14,275 nucleotides of DNA from the NCBI GenBank assembly GCA_963169595.1, contig CAUJFM010000111.1:1-14275 (forward strand). The letters are read 5' to 3'. Shown one piece after another: positions 1 through 7,183 of this stretch. The stretch comes from Bacteroidota bacterium. GTDB taxonomy: Bacteria > Bacteroidota > Bacteroidia > Flavobacteriales_F > PHOS-HE28. The position numbers were made by a program, and so were the translations under genes. The notes below the pieces were generated by a model. That model saw only the letters and a list, made by a program, of their open reading frames with translations. It had not been told where the DNA came from and did no database searches. Positions within the stretch are counted from its first letter, which is position 1; each line of letters opens with the position of its first letter.

Positions 1-159
1 CTTGGCCGCCACCTGGATGCGGTTGCGCGAGGTATTGGCCAGCCGGTCGAAGAGGAACTTGTCCAACCGCAGCAACGACTGCTTGGGGTCGCAGACGATA
101 CGGTGATGCTCGTACAGCTCCTGCTCTTCGCTCAGGATATCGATCTCCTCGTTGGCCAT
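1..159 (-). CDS. RluA/RluD-family pseudouridine synthase, N-terminal fragment
   Basis: The first 53 codons are present; the gene runs off the left edge. The fragment begins MANEEIDILSEEQELYEHHR and continues with a segment containing SLLRLDKFL and TSRNRIQ. That is the S4-type RNA-binding start of the RluA/RluD family, whose members convert uridine to pseudouridine in large rRNA. The catalytic domain with its conserved Asp lies outside the window, so activity cannot be judged. The start ATG shares one base with the upstream stop (TGATG), which implies translational coupling to the T9SS cargo gene. PASTA gene, RluA gene and ddl form a neighbourhood I recall from Bacteroidota, which supports the call. 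The exact rRNA target cannot be told from this fragment. Confidence 0.85.
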   Translation of the reverse strand, partial: MANEEIDILSEEQELYEHHRIVCDPKQSLLRLDKFLFDRLANTSRNRIQVAAK

Positions 160-2426
160 CAGCGCTGGATGATGAGGCGTTCCTGGCCGACCAGGGTACC
201 GGCCGCATCGAGCAGGCGCACGATGTGCAGGCCCGGCGCCAAGGTGCTGGTGGAGATGATCCCGCCTGAGCGGTAGGGCAGGTCCATCACCTGACGGCCC
301 AGGGCATCCAAGATGATGGCCCGTCCTGCGGGAAGCTCCTCGTTAAGCATGATCCGCACCTCGTCCGTGGCGGGGTTCGGGTAAAGGGTGAACCTGTTGT
401 TGTGCAACGGCTCCTCCACACCGGTGAAGGGGTCCACCGCGGCCACGAACACCGGACGCATCATCAAGGCACCATCAAAAGCGGTATTGGCGAAGGTGCC
501 GGTGGTGGCGAAGAAGATCCTGTCGCTCACATCACGGTTCCGGTCGAAGCCCAGGTTCATCACCGTGCTGTTCGTCTGCGTCCAGCCGATGTAGACCGTG
601 CCCTGCACGAAGATGGCGGAGTCGAGGGGGTACTCCACGTAGTGGTCCGGGCCATGGTCGCGATACTCAGGCGAGGAGAAGGAGAAGTTCTGGTGCTGGA
701 TCACCTCGGGTGCGAGGCTGGTCCACACGGTGATGAGGAAGGAGCCCTGCGTGGGCGGCGTGCCTGGTGGCGGGTTCAACGACGGGCTGAAGTACATGCG
801 CACCGCCCGCAGCGTATCCCCCTGCGGCAGGTCGAAGCGATAGGCCAGCTTGGCACCGGCGCTGTTGAGCCCGTAGGTCATCTCCGCCGACCCATCGTCG
901 TACGCGTAGTAGTTGCTGATCTCCTGGATGAAGCTGGTGGTGTCGTTGTAGCGATTGATGTCCGGGGTGGTGTTGGACCAGAACTTCACGCGCCAGAATG
1001 CTGCATCGGTGCTGAGGGCGGGATCATAGGCAAAGGGTGGTGAACCGGTCTGCACCGGGTGCCGGGCCGTGAACTTGAGCAGGGCATTGTTGCTCGTGTT
1101 GTTCCCCGAGGTGCGCAGGAAGGACCCTGCTCCGTTCTCCTCCCGGGCCTGGAAGCCGAACACGATGAAGCGGTCATCGACATCCAGGTTGCGGATGGAA
1201 AGCTTGGCCGTATCGGTCATGAAGGCGGACGGGGACGCACTGAACGCGTTGTAGGGCATGGAGGTGTAGGTGCGCAGCAGCGTGCTCTCGGGCATCACAT
1301 AGGCCACATCGATCAACCGGGTGTCGTCGAAGGTGCGCTGTGCGCCCAACCGCACATAGTCGATATGCCAGTGGTCGAAGGCGCCGCTGAGCGTGGCATA
1401 GTTCAGGAACCGCATGCGGAACCCGTTCTTCAGGTAGCGGAACTGCTTGATGGGGATGAGCACCTGCTGGAAGGCGCCGGGGGCGATGTAAGGCGAGCGC
1501 CACACGCGGTACCAGATGTCCTCTTCCGGCGCATAGAACTCCAGCACGAGGCTGTCCTGCGGCTGCCCGAACATGTCCCCGCTGAGGCCCTGGGCCTGGT
1601 AGAAGAAGCTCAGGTAGATGGAGTCGCTGGCCGGATACTGCAGGTCGATGGGGACCGAGGTGAGGTGATCGGCGATGCCGTAGTTCGTGTAGTTCACGAA
1701 GTCGTAGGGCATGCCCGTGCGTGAGAGGCCATCGAATGTGGCCACACCCACGGTGGGTGGATCGTCACCAAAGGTCCCGTTCACCAGCACATCATCATCC
1801 TCCCACAGCACCCAGGGGGCCAAGGAGTTGTCGGGGCGGACGTAGGTGCGTGTATCGGCCGCCACGGTGTAAACCAGCAGGGAATCCTGCTCCAGCACGG
1901 ACGAGAACAGGTTGAGCGTGTCCGGCGAGGGCGATTGAATGGTATCGTAGACGTTGTAGGCCGGCCAGAGCTCCAGCACGCTCTCCGTGGGCGGGTACAC
2001 ATCGAGGTCGCGCACGGTGACGTTCACCGAGGGCAGGGCGGCGCGCGTGGTGACCGGCGGTTCCTGCAGGTCCGTGGTGTAGAGGAAGGTGGTGTCGAGG
2101 CTGAACACCATGTCCGGCTCGGAGACACCTGCCACCTCCAGATGATAGAAGGTCGTTGTCAGGGTGACGTTGGGGTCGCCCGGCTGGGCCCAGCGCTTGG
2201 TGGTGCGGTCCACGGAAAAGTCATCCGCGATGGGCAGCGTCTGCGTCTGGAACTGATAGATGAAGTGCGTGCGGGGACCATCGGCCTTGGCAGCCGCCTG
2301 CGCCGTGGGCCGGGCACGCAGGGCCTGCAGCACCTCACCTTGGGCGAACACCTGGCCCGTGCAGGCCAACAGCAGTCCCAGGAGCAAGGACCTACTCGGG
2401 AACATCAAGGGTATCGTTCGTGGCAT
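159..2426 (-). CDS. Exported protein with T9SS type A C-terminal sorting domain
   Basis: This 755-residue protein begins with a signal peptide: basic start, hydrophobic core SLLLGLLLACTG, and a likely cleavage after QVFA. The last ~78 residues (about 678-755) are a type A sorting domain, with RFTLYPNPATDEVRI at its start and LAPGLHIVRL near its end. This domain targets proteins through the outer membrane by the type IX system and is normally removed, often with attachment to the surface. The middle is rich in aromatic and beta-prone segments, including YRVWRSPYIAPGAFQQ and FDHWHIDYVRLG, which resembles a jelly-roll or concanavalin-like fold. I see no catalytic motif, so the function is unknown. 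The chosen start overlaps the PASTA gene by 35 bases. ATG at 2403-2405 would shorten the overlap to 14 and still give a good signal peptide. Confidence 0.85.
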   Translation of the reverse strand: MPRTIPLMFPSRSLLLGLLLACTGQVFAQGEVLQALRARPTAQAAAKADGPRTHFIYQFQTQTLPIADDFSVDRTTKRWAQPGDPNVTLTTTFYHLEVAGVSEPDMVFSLDTTFLYTTDLQEPPVTTRAALPSVNVTVRDLDVYPPTESVLELWPAYNVYDTIQSPSPDTLNLFSSVLEQDSLLVYTVAADTRTYVRPDNSLAPWVLWEDDDVLVNGTFGDDPPTVGVATFDGLSRTGMPYDFVNYTNYGIADHLTSVPIDLQYPASDSIYLSFFYQAQGLSGDMFGQPQDSLVLEFYAPEEDIWYRVWRSPYIAPGAFQQVLIPIKQFRYLKNGFRMRFLNYATLSGAFDHWHIDYVRLGAQRTFDDTRLIDVAYVMPESTLLRTYTSMPYNAFSASPSAFMTDTAKLSIRNLDVDDRFIVFGFQAREENGAGSFLRTSGNNTSNNALLKFTARHPVQTGSPPFAYDPALSTDAAFWRVKFWSNTTPDINRYNDTTSFIQEISNYYAYDDGSAEMTYGLNSAGAKLAYRFDLPQGDTLRAVRMYFSPSLNPPPGTPPTQGSFLITVWTSLAPEVIQHQNFSFSSPEYRDHGPDHYVEYPLDSAIFVQGTVYIGWTQTNSTVMNLGFDRNRDVSDRIFFATTGTFANTAFDGALMMRPVFVAAVDPFTGVEEPLHNNRFTLYPNPATDEVRIMLNEELPAGRAIILDALGRQVMDLPYRSGGIISTSTLAPGLHIVRLLDAAGTLVGQERLIIQR

Positions 2427-3219
2427 AGCGAGAGGGGTCGTTCCAGCCGCTGGCCGGTCGAAGGTCGGTCGTATCGGTGGTGAACCACAGGTCGATCACG
2501 CTGCCCATGGCGATACGGGCGTTCGGGTTGGCGGCTGGGGATTGGCGGTACACCCGGGCGAACGCCGAATCGGCCTTGGTATTGCAGCCGTCACAGGTCA
2601 CCACCACCCCGCTGTTCAGGGAGGCCATGTTCAACACCAAGCCCACTTCAACCTGAGTGAGGCCCCGCAGCTCCGGAACGGGTACGCGTTCGCCCTTCTC
2701 CCCCGCACCCAGCACGAGCGTCACGGACTCGCCCCGGCGGATCTTCTCATCCGCGGCGATCGGCCGGCCCTTGTACAGCTGCTCGATCACGCAGTCCATG
2801 CAGGGGTCGGGGCGGTACTGCAGTTCCTTCACCTTCAGCCCCACGATCTCCAGCACCGACATGGCCTGCCGCTTGGACATGTCCACCAGCGCCGGCATGT
2901 CGATCATCTTGGGCTGCATGGCGTTCACCACCAGGTAGATCTTCCGTTCGGCCTTCACATCCACCCCGCTGTCCGGGTCCTGGTCCACCACGCTGCCCTT
3001 GGGCACCTCATCGGTGTACACGGAATCCACGACCAACGCCTGAAGGTCACGCTTCTCCAGCATGGCGGAGGCCTCCTCCAGGGAGAGGCCCTGCAGGTCG
3101 GGGACACGCACCAGACTGTCGTGCCGGGTGTAGATGCGCAGCCACGACCACCCGGCCAGCAGCAGGCCGATGGCCACGAGGATGGGCAGGAGAATGATGA
3201 GGGGGCGTCGCCGGGCCAT
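2392..3219 (-). CDS. PASTA-domain single-pass membrane protein
   Basis: The protein has 275 residues. Start ATG 3219 gives MARRRPLIILLPILVAIGLL, a basic N-terminus followed by one membrane span (about 6-26), so the rest should face the periplasm. Three PASTA repeats follow: about 36-98 (VRVPDLQGLSLEEA), 105-172 (IDMPALVDMSKRQAM) and 178-248 (VPVPELRGLTQVE). PASTA repeats bind peptidoglycan or muropeptides in the kinases and penicillin-binding proteins where they were first described. No kinase or transpeptidase domain is attached. Two Cys-x2-Cys pairs, C140/C143 and C209/C212, are unusual for PASTA repeats. The tail after 250 is polar and disordered-looking. An open frame extends upstream to 3396, but it runs through the ddl promoter and lacks family sequence. 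This is the first gene of the minus-strand operon and is divergent from ddl, which fits a cell-wall role. Confidence 0.87.
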   Translation of the reverse strand: MARRRPLIILLPILVAIGLLLAGWSWLRIYTRHDSLVRVPDLQGLSLEEASAMLEKRDLQALVVDSVYTDEVPKGSVVDQDPDSGVDVKAERKIYLVVNAMQPKMIDMPALVDMSKRQAMSVLEIVGLKVKELQYRPDPCMDCVIEQLYKGRPIAADEKIRRGESVTLVLGAGEKGERVPVPELRGLTQVEVGLVLNMASLNSGVVVTCDGCNTKADSAFARVYRQSPAANPNARIAMGSVIDLWFTTDTTDLRPASGWNDPSRYATNDTLDVPE

Positions 3220-3259
3220 TTGACGTGGTCCCCGCGGGCAGGCCCGGCGGGAAGCGGCG

Positions 3260-3267
3260 CTAAGATA
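3260..3267 (-). promoter_or_regulatory. Probable -7 promoter element of the PASTA/T9SS/RluA operon
   Basis: The minus strand reads TATCTTAG, which matches five of the six fixed positions of the Bacteroidota -7 element TAnnTTTG. It ends 40 bases before the PASTA start codon, leaving a short leader. No clear -33 TTG element is visible at the usual distance. It lies in the 154-base divergent spacer with ddl. Confidence 0.45.
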
Positions 3268-3350
3268 GACGCCCACCCGTGCGCCACCGTCCACGATCGC
3301 CGGTTCACACCGCAGGTGCATCAGCCCGTTCGGCGAGGCCCCGTCCACGA

Positions 3351-3358
3351 CACCTTTG
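3351..3358 (+). promoter_or_regulatory. Probable -7 promoter element of ddl
   Basis: CACCTTTG matches five of six fixed positions of TAnnTTTG and ends 15 bases before the ddl ATG. This would give a leader of only about ten bases. No convincing -33 element is visible. Confidence 0.4.
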
Positions 3359-3373
3359 CCGCACCAGCCACCC

Positions 3374-4360
3374 ATGAACAGACCGCTCATCGCCATCCTC
3401 CGTGGTGGCTACACCGGCGAATCGGTGATCAGCATGCAGAGCGCACGCACCATGATGGAAGCCGTGGACCCCGCCCGGTTCGAGCCGCTCTATGTCACCG
3501 TGAACCGTGAAGTGTGGACCTGTGAGCGTGCCGATGGCACGGCGGTCGCGTTCGACCGGGGCGCCTTTGCCGCGGACCGCGGCCACGGGCCCGAGCGGTT
3601 CGCCGCAGCCCTGATCGCGATCCACGGGTCACCCGGCGAGGATGGCCGGCTGCAAGGCTACCTGGACATGGCAGGGGTCCCCTACGCCACGGGCGGCGTG
3701 CGGTGCATGGCCATCGCCATGAGCAAGTTCAGCACCACCGGGCTGCTCCGCCAGATGGACTTCCCGGTCTCCCGCTCCATCGTGCTGCGCGGCCGCGGTG
3801 CGGAGGACCGGCAGCGCGTGCTGGATGCCGTGGGACTGCCCTGCTTCGTGAAGCCCGATGGGAGCGGCAGCAGCCTGGGCATCAGCCGGGCGAACACGCC
3901 GGAGGAGCTTGACGCCGCGCTGGACAAGGCCTTTGCGGAGGACCCCACCGTGATGTGCGAGGCCCTGATCACCGGCCGGGAGCTCACCTGCGGAGTGATC
4001 ACGCTGCACGGCCAGGTGCTCCCGATGCCGGTCTGCGAGATCCGCACCAGCCGGCCCTTCTTCGACTACGAGGCCAAGTACCACTCGGCCGATACCCAGG
4101 AGCTGATCCCCGCCCCCATCCCGGAGGAAGTGACGCGCACGGTGCAGGAACGGTCCGTGGCCATCTACAAGGCCCTGGACTGCCGGGGCATGGTGCGTGT
4201 GGACCATTTCTGGACCGGCACCGAGGTGATCACCATCGAAGTGAACACCACACCCGGTTTCAGCGGTGCGAGCATCTTCCCGAAGATGTTGAAGGAGTCG
4301 GGCATCGGTGTGCCCGCCGCGATCAACGGCCTGATCGAGGACTGCCTTCAGCGCACCTGA
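3374..4360 (+). CDS. ddl: D-alanine--D-alanine ligase
   Basis: The enzyme joins two D-alanines using ATP to make the dipeptide that ends the peptidoglycan stem peptide; it is cytoplasmic. The 328 residues fit the family length. Visible motifs: the N-terminal GGYTGES with the conserved Glu (E16); HGSPGEDG at 84-91; the ATP-grasp glycine-rich segment FVKPDGSGSSLG (158-169); the omega-loop region FFDYEAKY (229-236) with a Tyr at the expected catalytic place; RVDHFW (275-280); and the metal-binding end EVNTTPGF (289-296). ATG 3374 is chosen because it starts directly at the first beta strand (MNRPLIAILRGG); an in-frame ATG six codons earlier overlaps the promoter box. The 3' end overlaps that of the convergent pyrophosphatase gene by 13 bases. 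Divergent from the PASTA gene. Confidence 0.95.
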   Translation: MNRPLIAILRGGYTGESVISMQSARTMMEAVDPARFEPLYVTVNREVWTCERADGTAVAFDRGAFAADRGHGPERFAAALIAIHGSPGEDGRLQGYLDMAGVPYATGGVRCMAIAMSKFSTTGLLRQMDFPVSRSIVLRGRGAEDRQRVLDAVGLPCFVKPDGSGSSLGISRANTPEELDAALDKAFAEDPTVMCEALITGRELTCGVITLHGQVLPMPVCEIRTSRPFFDYEAKYHSADTQELIPAPIPEEVTRTVQERSVAIYKALDCRGMVRVDHFWTGTEVITIEVNTTPGFSGASIFPKMLKESGIGVPAAINGLIEDCLQRT

Positions 4361-4929
4361 CCGAGGTGCCGCAGCAGGGCCTGCACGGCCCGGGCGCGGT
4401 GGCTCATGGTGTTCTTGCGGTCGAGGGGCATCTCGGCAAAGGTGACCTCCTCGCCTTCGGGTATGAACACCGGGTCGTAGCCGAACCCACCGGTCCCACG
4501 GGGCGTTGCGGCGATGTGCCCGCGCACCACGCCTTCAAAGGTCCATTCCCCCTCCGGTGATACCAGGGCGATCACGGTGCGGAACTGCGCAGTGCGGACC
4601 AGCCGGTCCTGCAGCTCGCTCAGCAGCTTGGCCATGTTCGCCTGCGGGTCCTTCGCCTCCCCGGCATACCGGGCCGAGCGGACCCCGGGTGCGCCGCCCA
4701 AGGCGTCCACCTCCAGACCGGTATCGTCGGCCACGGAAGGGAGCCCTGTCCACTCGAACACGTACCGGGCCTTCTGCAGGGCATTGCCCTCCAGGGTGGG
4801 ACTGGTCTCCGGCAGGTCATCCGGCAGGCCCAGTTCACGCAGACCGACGAGGTCCATACCAGCCGGGAGCAGGGCCTGCAACTCCACCACTTTGCCCGGA
4901 TTGCCAGTGCACAGCACAATGCGGTCCAT
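4348..4929 (-). CDS. rdgB: RdgB/HAM1 non-canonical purine NTP pyrophosphatase
   Basis: This house-cleaning enzyme hydrolyses XTP, dITP and ITP to the monophosphate and pyrophosphate, which keeps deaminated purines out of DNA and RNA. The 193 residues match the family. Motifs in order: TGNPGK (8-13, substrate binding), SVADDTGLEVDAL (65-77, catalytic and metal-binding Asp), GVRSARYAG (82-90), GGFGYDPVF (147-155), and RKNTMSHR (171-178, base recognition). ATG 4929 is chosen because the family start MDRIVLCTGNPGK begins there. The frame stays open to 5166, but that stretch has no family sequence and crosses the promoter. A GACATTTG box ends four bases before the ATG, so the mRNA is probably leaderless or nearly so. 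Confidence 0.95.
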   Translation of the reverse strand: MDRIVLCTGNPGKVVELQALLPAGMDLVGLRELGLPDDLPETSPTLEGNALQKARYVFEWTGLPSVADDTGLEVDALGGAPGVRSARYAGEAKDPQANMAKLLSELQDRLVRTAQFRTVIALVSPEGEWTFEGVVRGHIAATPRGTGGFGYDPVFIPEGEEVTFAEMPLDRKNTMSHRARAVQALLRHLGQVR

Positions 4930-4933
4930 GGGG

Positions 4934-4941
4934 CAAATGTC
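4934..4941 (-). promoter_or_regulatory. Probable -7 promoter element of rdgB, near-leaderless
   Basis: The minus strand reads GACATTTG, then four bases, then the rdgB ATG. It matches five of six fixed positions of TAnnTTTG. The same octamer with the same four-base spacing precedes the glycosyltransferase gene at 7184. Transcription would begin at or beside the start codon. Confidence 0.4.
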
Positions 4942-5011
4942 CGGCGGATGACCCCGTCGTCCACATCCCGGGCAACCGAGCACGGACTTACCCGTTAAAA
5001 CCCATGACCAG

Positions 5012-5032
5012 GACCGAACCGTCCTTTCGGTC
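5012..5032. repeat. Perfect 7-base inverted repeat (possible operator or hairpin)
   Basis: GACCGAA at 5012-5018 and TTCGGTC at 5026-5032 are exact reverse complements separated by seven bases. The dyad sits 60 bases upstream of the TACTTTTG box and about 80 bases upstream of the rdgB start. No T-run follows on either strand, so it does not look like an intrinsic terminator. It could be an operator for a dimeric regulator or be chance. Confidence 0.35.
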
Positions 5033-5091
5033 ACGCTTGCCATTCGCCCCCGGCCCCGATCGCCCCTCATGCACGCAAAGCCACCGCGACC

Positions 5092-5099
5092 TACTTTTG
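5092..5099 (+). promoter_or_regulatory. Probable -7 promoter element of the polysaccharide cluster
   Basis: TACTTTTG matches all six fixed positions of TAnnTTTG. It is the best candidate for the start of the plus-strand cluster. It would give a leader of about 165-170 bases before ATG 5274, much longer than at the other promoters here. No -33 TTG element is visible. Confidence 0.45.
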
Positions 5100-5273
5100 G
5101 CGCCGCCCACATTGTCACCGCACGTTCATCGGCAACATCAGGCCAGGTCCATGGTGCGCCGGACACGACCTCCCGGGGCCGCTTCCCACGACAGATGGCC
5201 TGTCCACGCTACGCCCCGGGCCATCCGGTCCCTGCACAAGGCATCGCGCCTTGACCACCCACCACCGCATTTC

Positions 5274-7103
5274 ATGACCCGCAAAAAGGTCCTTCTCATC
5301 GCTGGATGGAGACCCGGCCCCGGTGACCTTGCCACCGGGCACTTCAAGGCGGCCCGGATACACCACGACGCCACCCTGGTCCTCATCGAGGTCCGGAGGA
5401 CGCTCAGCCCGTTCCCGCTCTTTCGCATCGAGGAGAAGGTGGTCAACAACGACCCGGACCAGCTCCACATCACCATCTCCTCCTGGCTCTGGCACACGGG
5501 GTTCATCAACCTCCTGACCGGCCGCGCGATGGAGCACCTGATGCGTGGACAGGACAGGCCCTTTGACCTGGTGCATGTCATCGGGTCCACACCGCTCATC
5601 GAGAGCTTCCTGCAGAATGCGCATCTGCGCAACACGCCACGGCTGCTCACGGTGGATACCCTTGGGGAGGACAGCGGGGACAAGACCCGAACGGCCGCCC
5701 CGGAAGCGGGCGGGAAGGACCTGGCCACGGTGATGGCCCCGTTCGCTGCCGCCGACCTCACCTATGTCCTCACCACATCATCCGAGGCTGCAGCAGCGCT
5801 CGTACGCGGCCATGGCGTACAGGCCGAGCGGATACGATCGCTGCCTCACCACGGTCACCCTGGGGGCGAAGACCTGGGCCAACGCCTGGCCGGCATCTAC
5901 GTGGACACGCTGGCCGTGCATGGCCAGCTGCCGGAGGAGCGGCCGTACCAGCAATGCACGAAGTGTATTCTGGATACCAAGGATGACAAGGCCATCCTGT
6001 TCGATGAACGTGGCGTCTGCTCCTACTGCCATCGGTACGACCGGCTGGTGACCAAACGGCTCCACCTGGACGGTGATCGCACCAAGGAACTGGATCAGCT
6101 CATTGCCCGCGTACGAAAGGAGCGTCGGCATGCGAAATACGACTGTTTGCTCGGCGTCAGCGGTGGAGTGGACAGCACCTATGTGGCCATCAAGCTCAAG
6201 GAGCGTGGGCTCAATCCCCTGCTGGTGCATCTGGACAACGGGTGGAACTCGGAACTGTCCGTGCGGAACATCCAGTCCATTGTGGACCACCTGCAATTGG
6301 ACCTGCATACCTATGTGGTCGACTGGTCGGAGTTCCGGGACATCCAGCTCGCGTTCCTTCGTGCATCGGTGGTGGACATTGAACTGGTGACGGACCATGC
6401 CATCGTGGCCTGCCTGTATAACCTCGCCAACGAACTTGGTATCAAGTACATCATCTCCGGTGACAACTTCACCACCGAAGGAGTGATGCCCAAGGGCTGG
6501 ACGCATGAGAAGAGCGACCTCCTCAACATCCGGTACATCGCACGTGCCTTCGCCGGTCGCAAGCTGCGCACCTACCCCCGATTGAGCTACCTCCGCAGGC
6601 AATACCTCGTGCTCCTCAAAGGGATCAAGGTGGTGCCGATCCTCAACTACATGGACTACGACAAAGTGCTGGCCAAGCAGGAGATCAGCACCAAGCTCGG
6701 CTGGAAGGATTACATGACCAAGCACGGGGAGTCCATCTTCACACGCTTCTACCAGAACCACATCCTGCCGGTCAAATTCCATGTGGACAAGCGCAAGGCC
6801 CATCTTTCCGCGCTGATCTGTTCGGGCCAGATGGACCGCACTTCTGCGCTGAAGGAACTGGATGCTCCGCTGTACGACCCCAAGGAGCTGCGTGCGGACC
6901 TTGATTTCGTGACCAAGAAGTTCGGGATCACCTTGGAGGAGTTCGACACCCTGATGAAGGCGCCGATCCACCAGCATACCGACTACCCGTCCTACCTGAG
7001 CCATCATTACCGCTGGGAGCAGGACCTGCGTCGCCGGCTGCGACCCGTAGTGCGCCTGTTCAAGCGTGTGACCGGCTTTCAGCACGAGAGCAATTATGTC
7101 TGA
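5274..7103 (+). CDS. N-acetyl sugar amidotransferase fused to a GT4-like N-terminal domain
   Basis: The 609-residue protein has a C-terminal part (about 226-609) belonging to the WbpG/PseA-like N-acetyl sugar amidotransferases, which use ATP and ammonia to turn an N-acetyl group into an acetamidino group. It carries two Cys pairs, CTKC (228-231) and CSYC (249-252), likely zinc ligands, and the PP-loop SGGVDS (296-301) for ATP pyrophosphate. Relatives known to me are about 370-390 residues and begin near the first Cys pair. Here ~225 residues precede it and resemble the N-terminal lobe and hinge of a GT-B glycosyltransferase: MTRKKVLLIAGWRPGPGDLA, FDLVHVIGSTPLI (98-110), and an 'ADLTYVLTTSSEAAAALVRG' segment. 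The nucleotide-binding second lobe is missing. ATG 5274 is chosen as the start of the first beta strand. No HisH/HisF-type ammonia supplier is visible nearby. Confidence 0.85.
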   Translation: MTRKKVLLIAGWRPGPGDLATGHFKAARIHHDATLVLIEVRRTLSPFPLFRIEEKVVNNDPDQLHITISSWLWHTGFINLLTGRAMEHLMRGQDRPFDLVHVIGSTPLIESFLQNAHLRNTPRLLTVDTLGEDSGDKTRTAAPEAGGKDLATVMAPFAAADLTYVLTTSSEAAAALVRGHGVQAERIRSLPHHGHPGGEDLGQRLAGIYVDTLAVHGQLPEERPYQQCTKCILDTKDDKAILFDERGVCSYCHRYDRLVTKRLHLDGDRTKELDQLIARVRKERRHAKYDCLLGVSGGVDSTYVAIKLKERGLNPLLVHLDNGWNSELSVRNIQSIVDHLQLDLHTYVVDWSEFRDIQLAFLRASVVDIELVTDHAIVACLYNLANELGIKYIISGDNFTTEGVMPKGWTHEKSDLLNIRYIARAFAGRKLRTYPRLSYLRRQYLVLLKGIKVVPILNYMDYDKVLAKQEISTKLGWKDYMTKHGESIFTRFYQNHILPVKFHVDKRKAHLSALICSGQMDRTSALKELDAPLYDPKELRADLDFVTKKFGITLEEFDTLMKAPIHQHTDYPSYLSHHYRWEQDLRRRLRPVVRLFKRVTGFQHESNYV

Positions 7104-7171
7104 GCCCATGCCGCCGATGTCCCAACACGCCACTTGATGCCGGCTGTGAGGGCCATGTGGACAGCGCGAGC

Positions 7172-7179
7172 GACATTTG
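7172..7179 (+). promoter_or_regulatory. Probable internal promoter -7 element, near-leaderless
   Basis: GACATTTG followed by four bases and the ATG at 7184. Octamer and spacing are identical to those before rdgB. It supports ATG 7184 over the upstream GTG 7157, because transcription would start downstream of the GTG. Confidence 0.35.
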
Positions 7180-7183
7180 GGCC

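Larger units (their letters stand above)
4930..5273. other. 344-base divergent spacer without a gene
   Basis: No credible gene is seen here. Short open frames are GC-driven and show no family sequence. The spacer holds the rdgB promoter box at its left end, a 7-base inverted repeat at 5012-5032, and a TACTTTTG box at 5092-5099 pointing into the polysaccharide cluster. The remaining ~170 bases, 5100-5273, would be the untranslated leader of the amidotransferase gene. I could not recognise a riboswitch, tRNA or attachment site in it. Confidence 0.6.

Noticed and set aside
2260..3510. 416-codon plus-strand frame across the PASTA gene and spacer
   Set aside because: It covers the reverse of three PASTA repeats and runs into ddl; its translation is His-rich without domain features.
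5012..5032. Inverted repeat read as an intrinsic terminator
   Set aside because: No T-run follows on either strand, and no upstream gene ends near it.
4506..5273. In-frame extension of the amidotransferase frame far upstream of 5274
   Set aside because: It overlaps rdgB antisense and crosses the TACTTTTG box; its translation is low-complexity, rich in Pro and Arg, with no family sequence. ATG 5274 starts a clean first beta strand.
5778..7133. Long open frame antisense to the amidotransferase gene (451 codons)
   Set aside because: A shadow of high GC codon use; composition is His/Val/Leu-rich with no motif, while the sense frame has clear catalytic motifs.
7108..7137. Mini-frame of nine codons (MPPMSQHAT) between the amidotransferase and glycosyltransferase genes
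   Set aside because: Too short to judge, no ribosome-binding signal, and no leader-peptide features such as repeated control codons.
7157..7183. GTG start for the glycosyltransferase at 7157
   Set aside because: Upstream of the GACATTTG box and adds nine residues with no family similarity; ATG 7184 fits better. It remains possible if transcription comes only from upstream.
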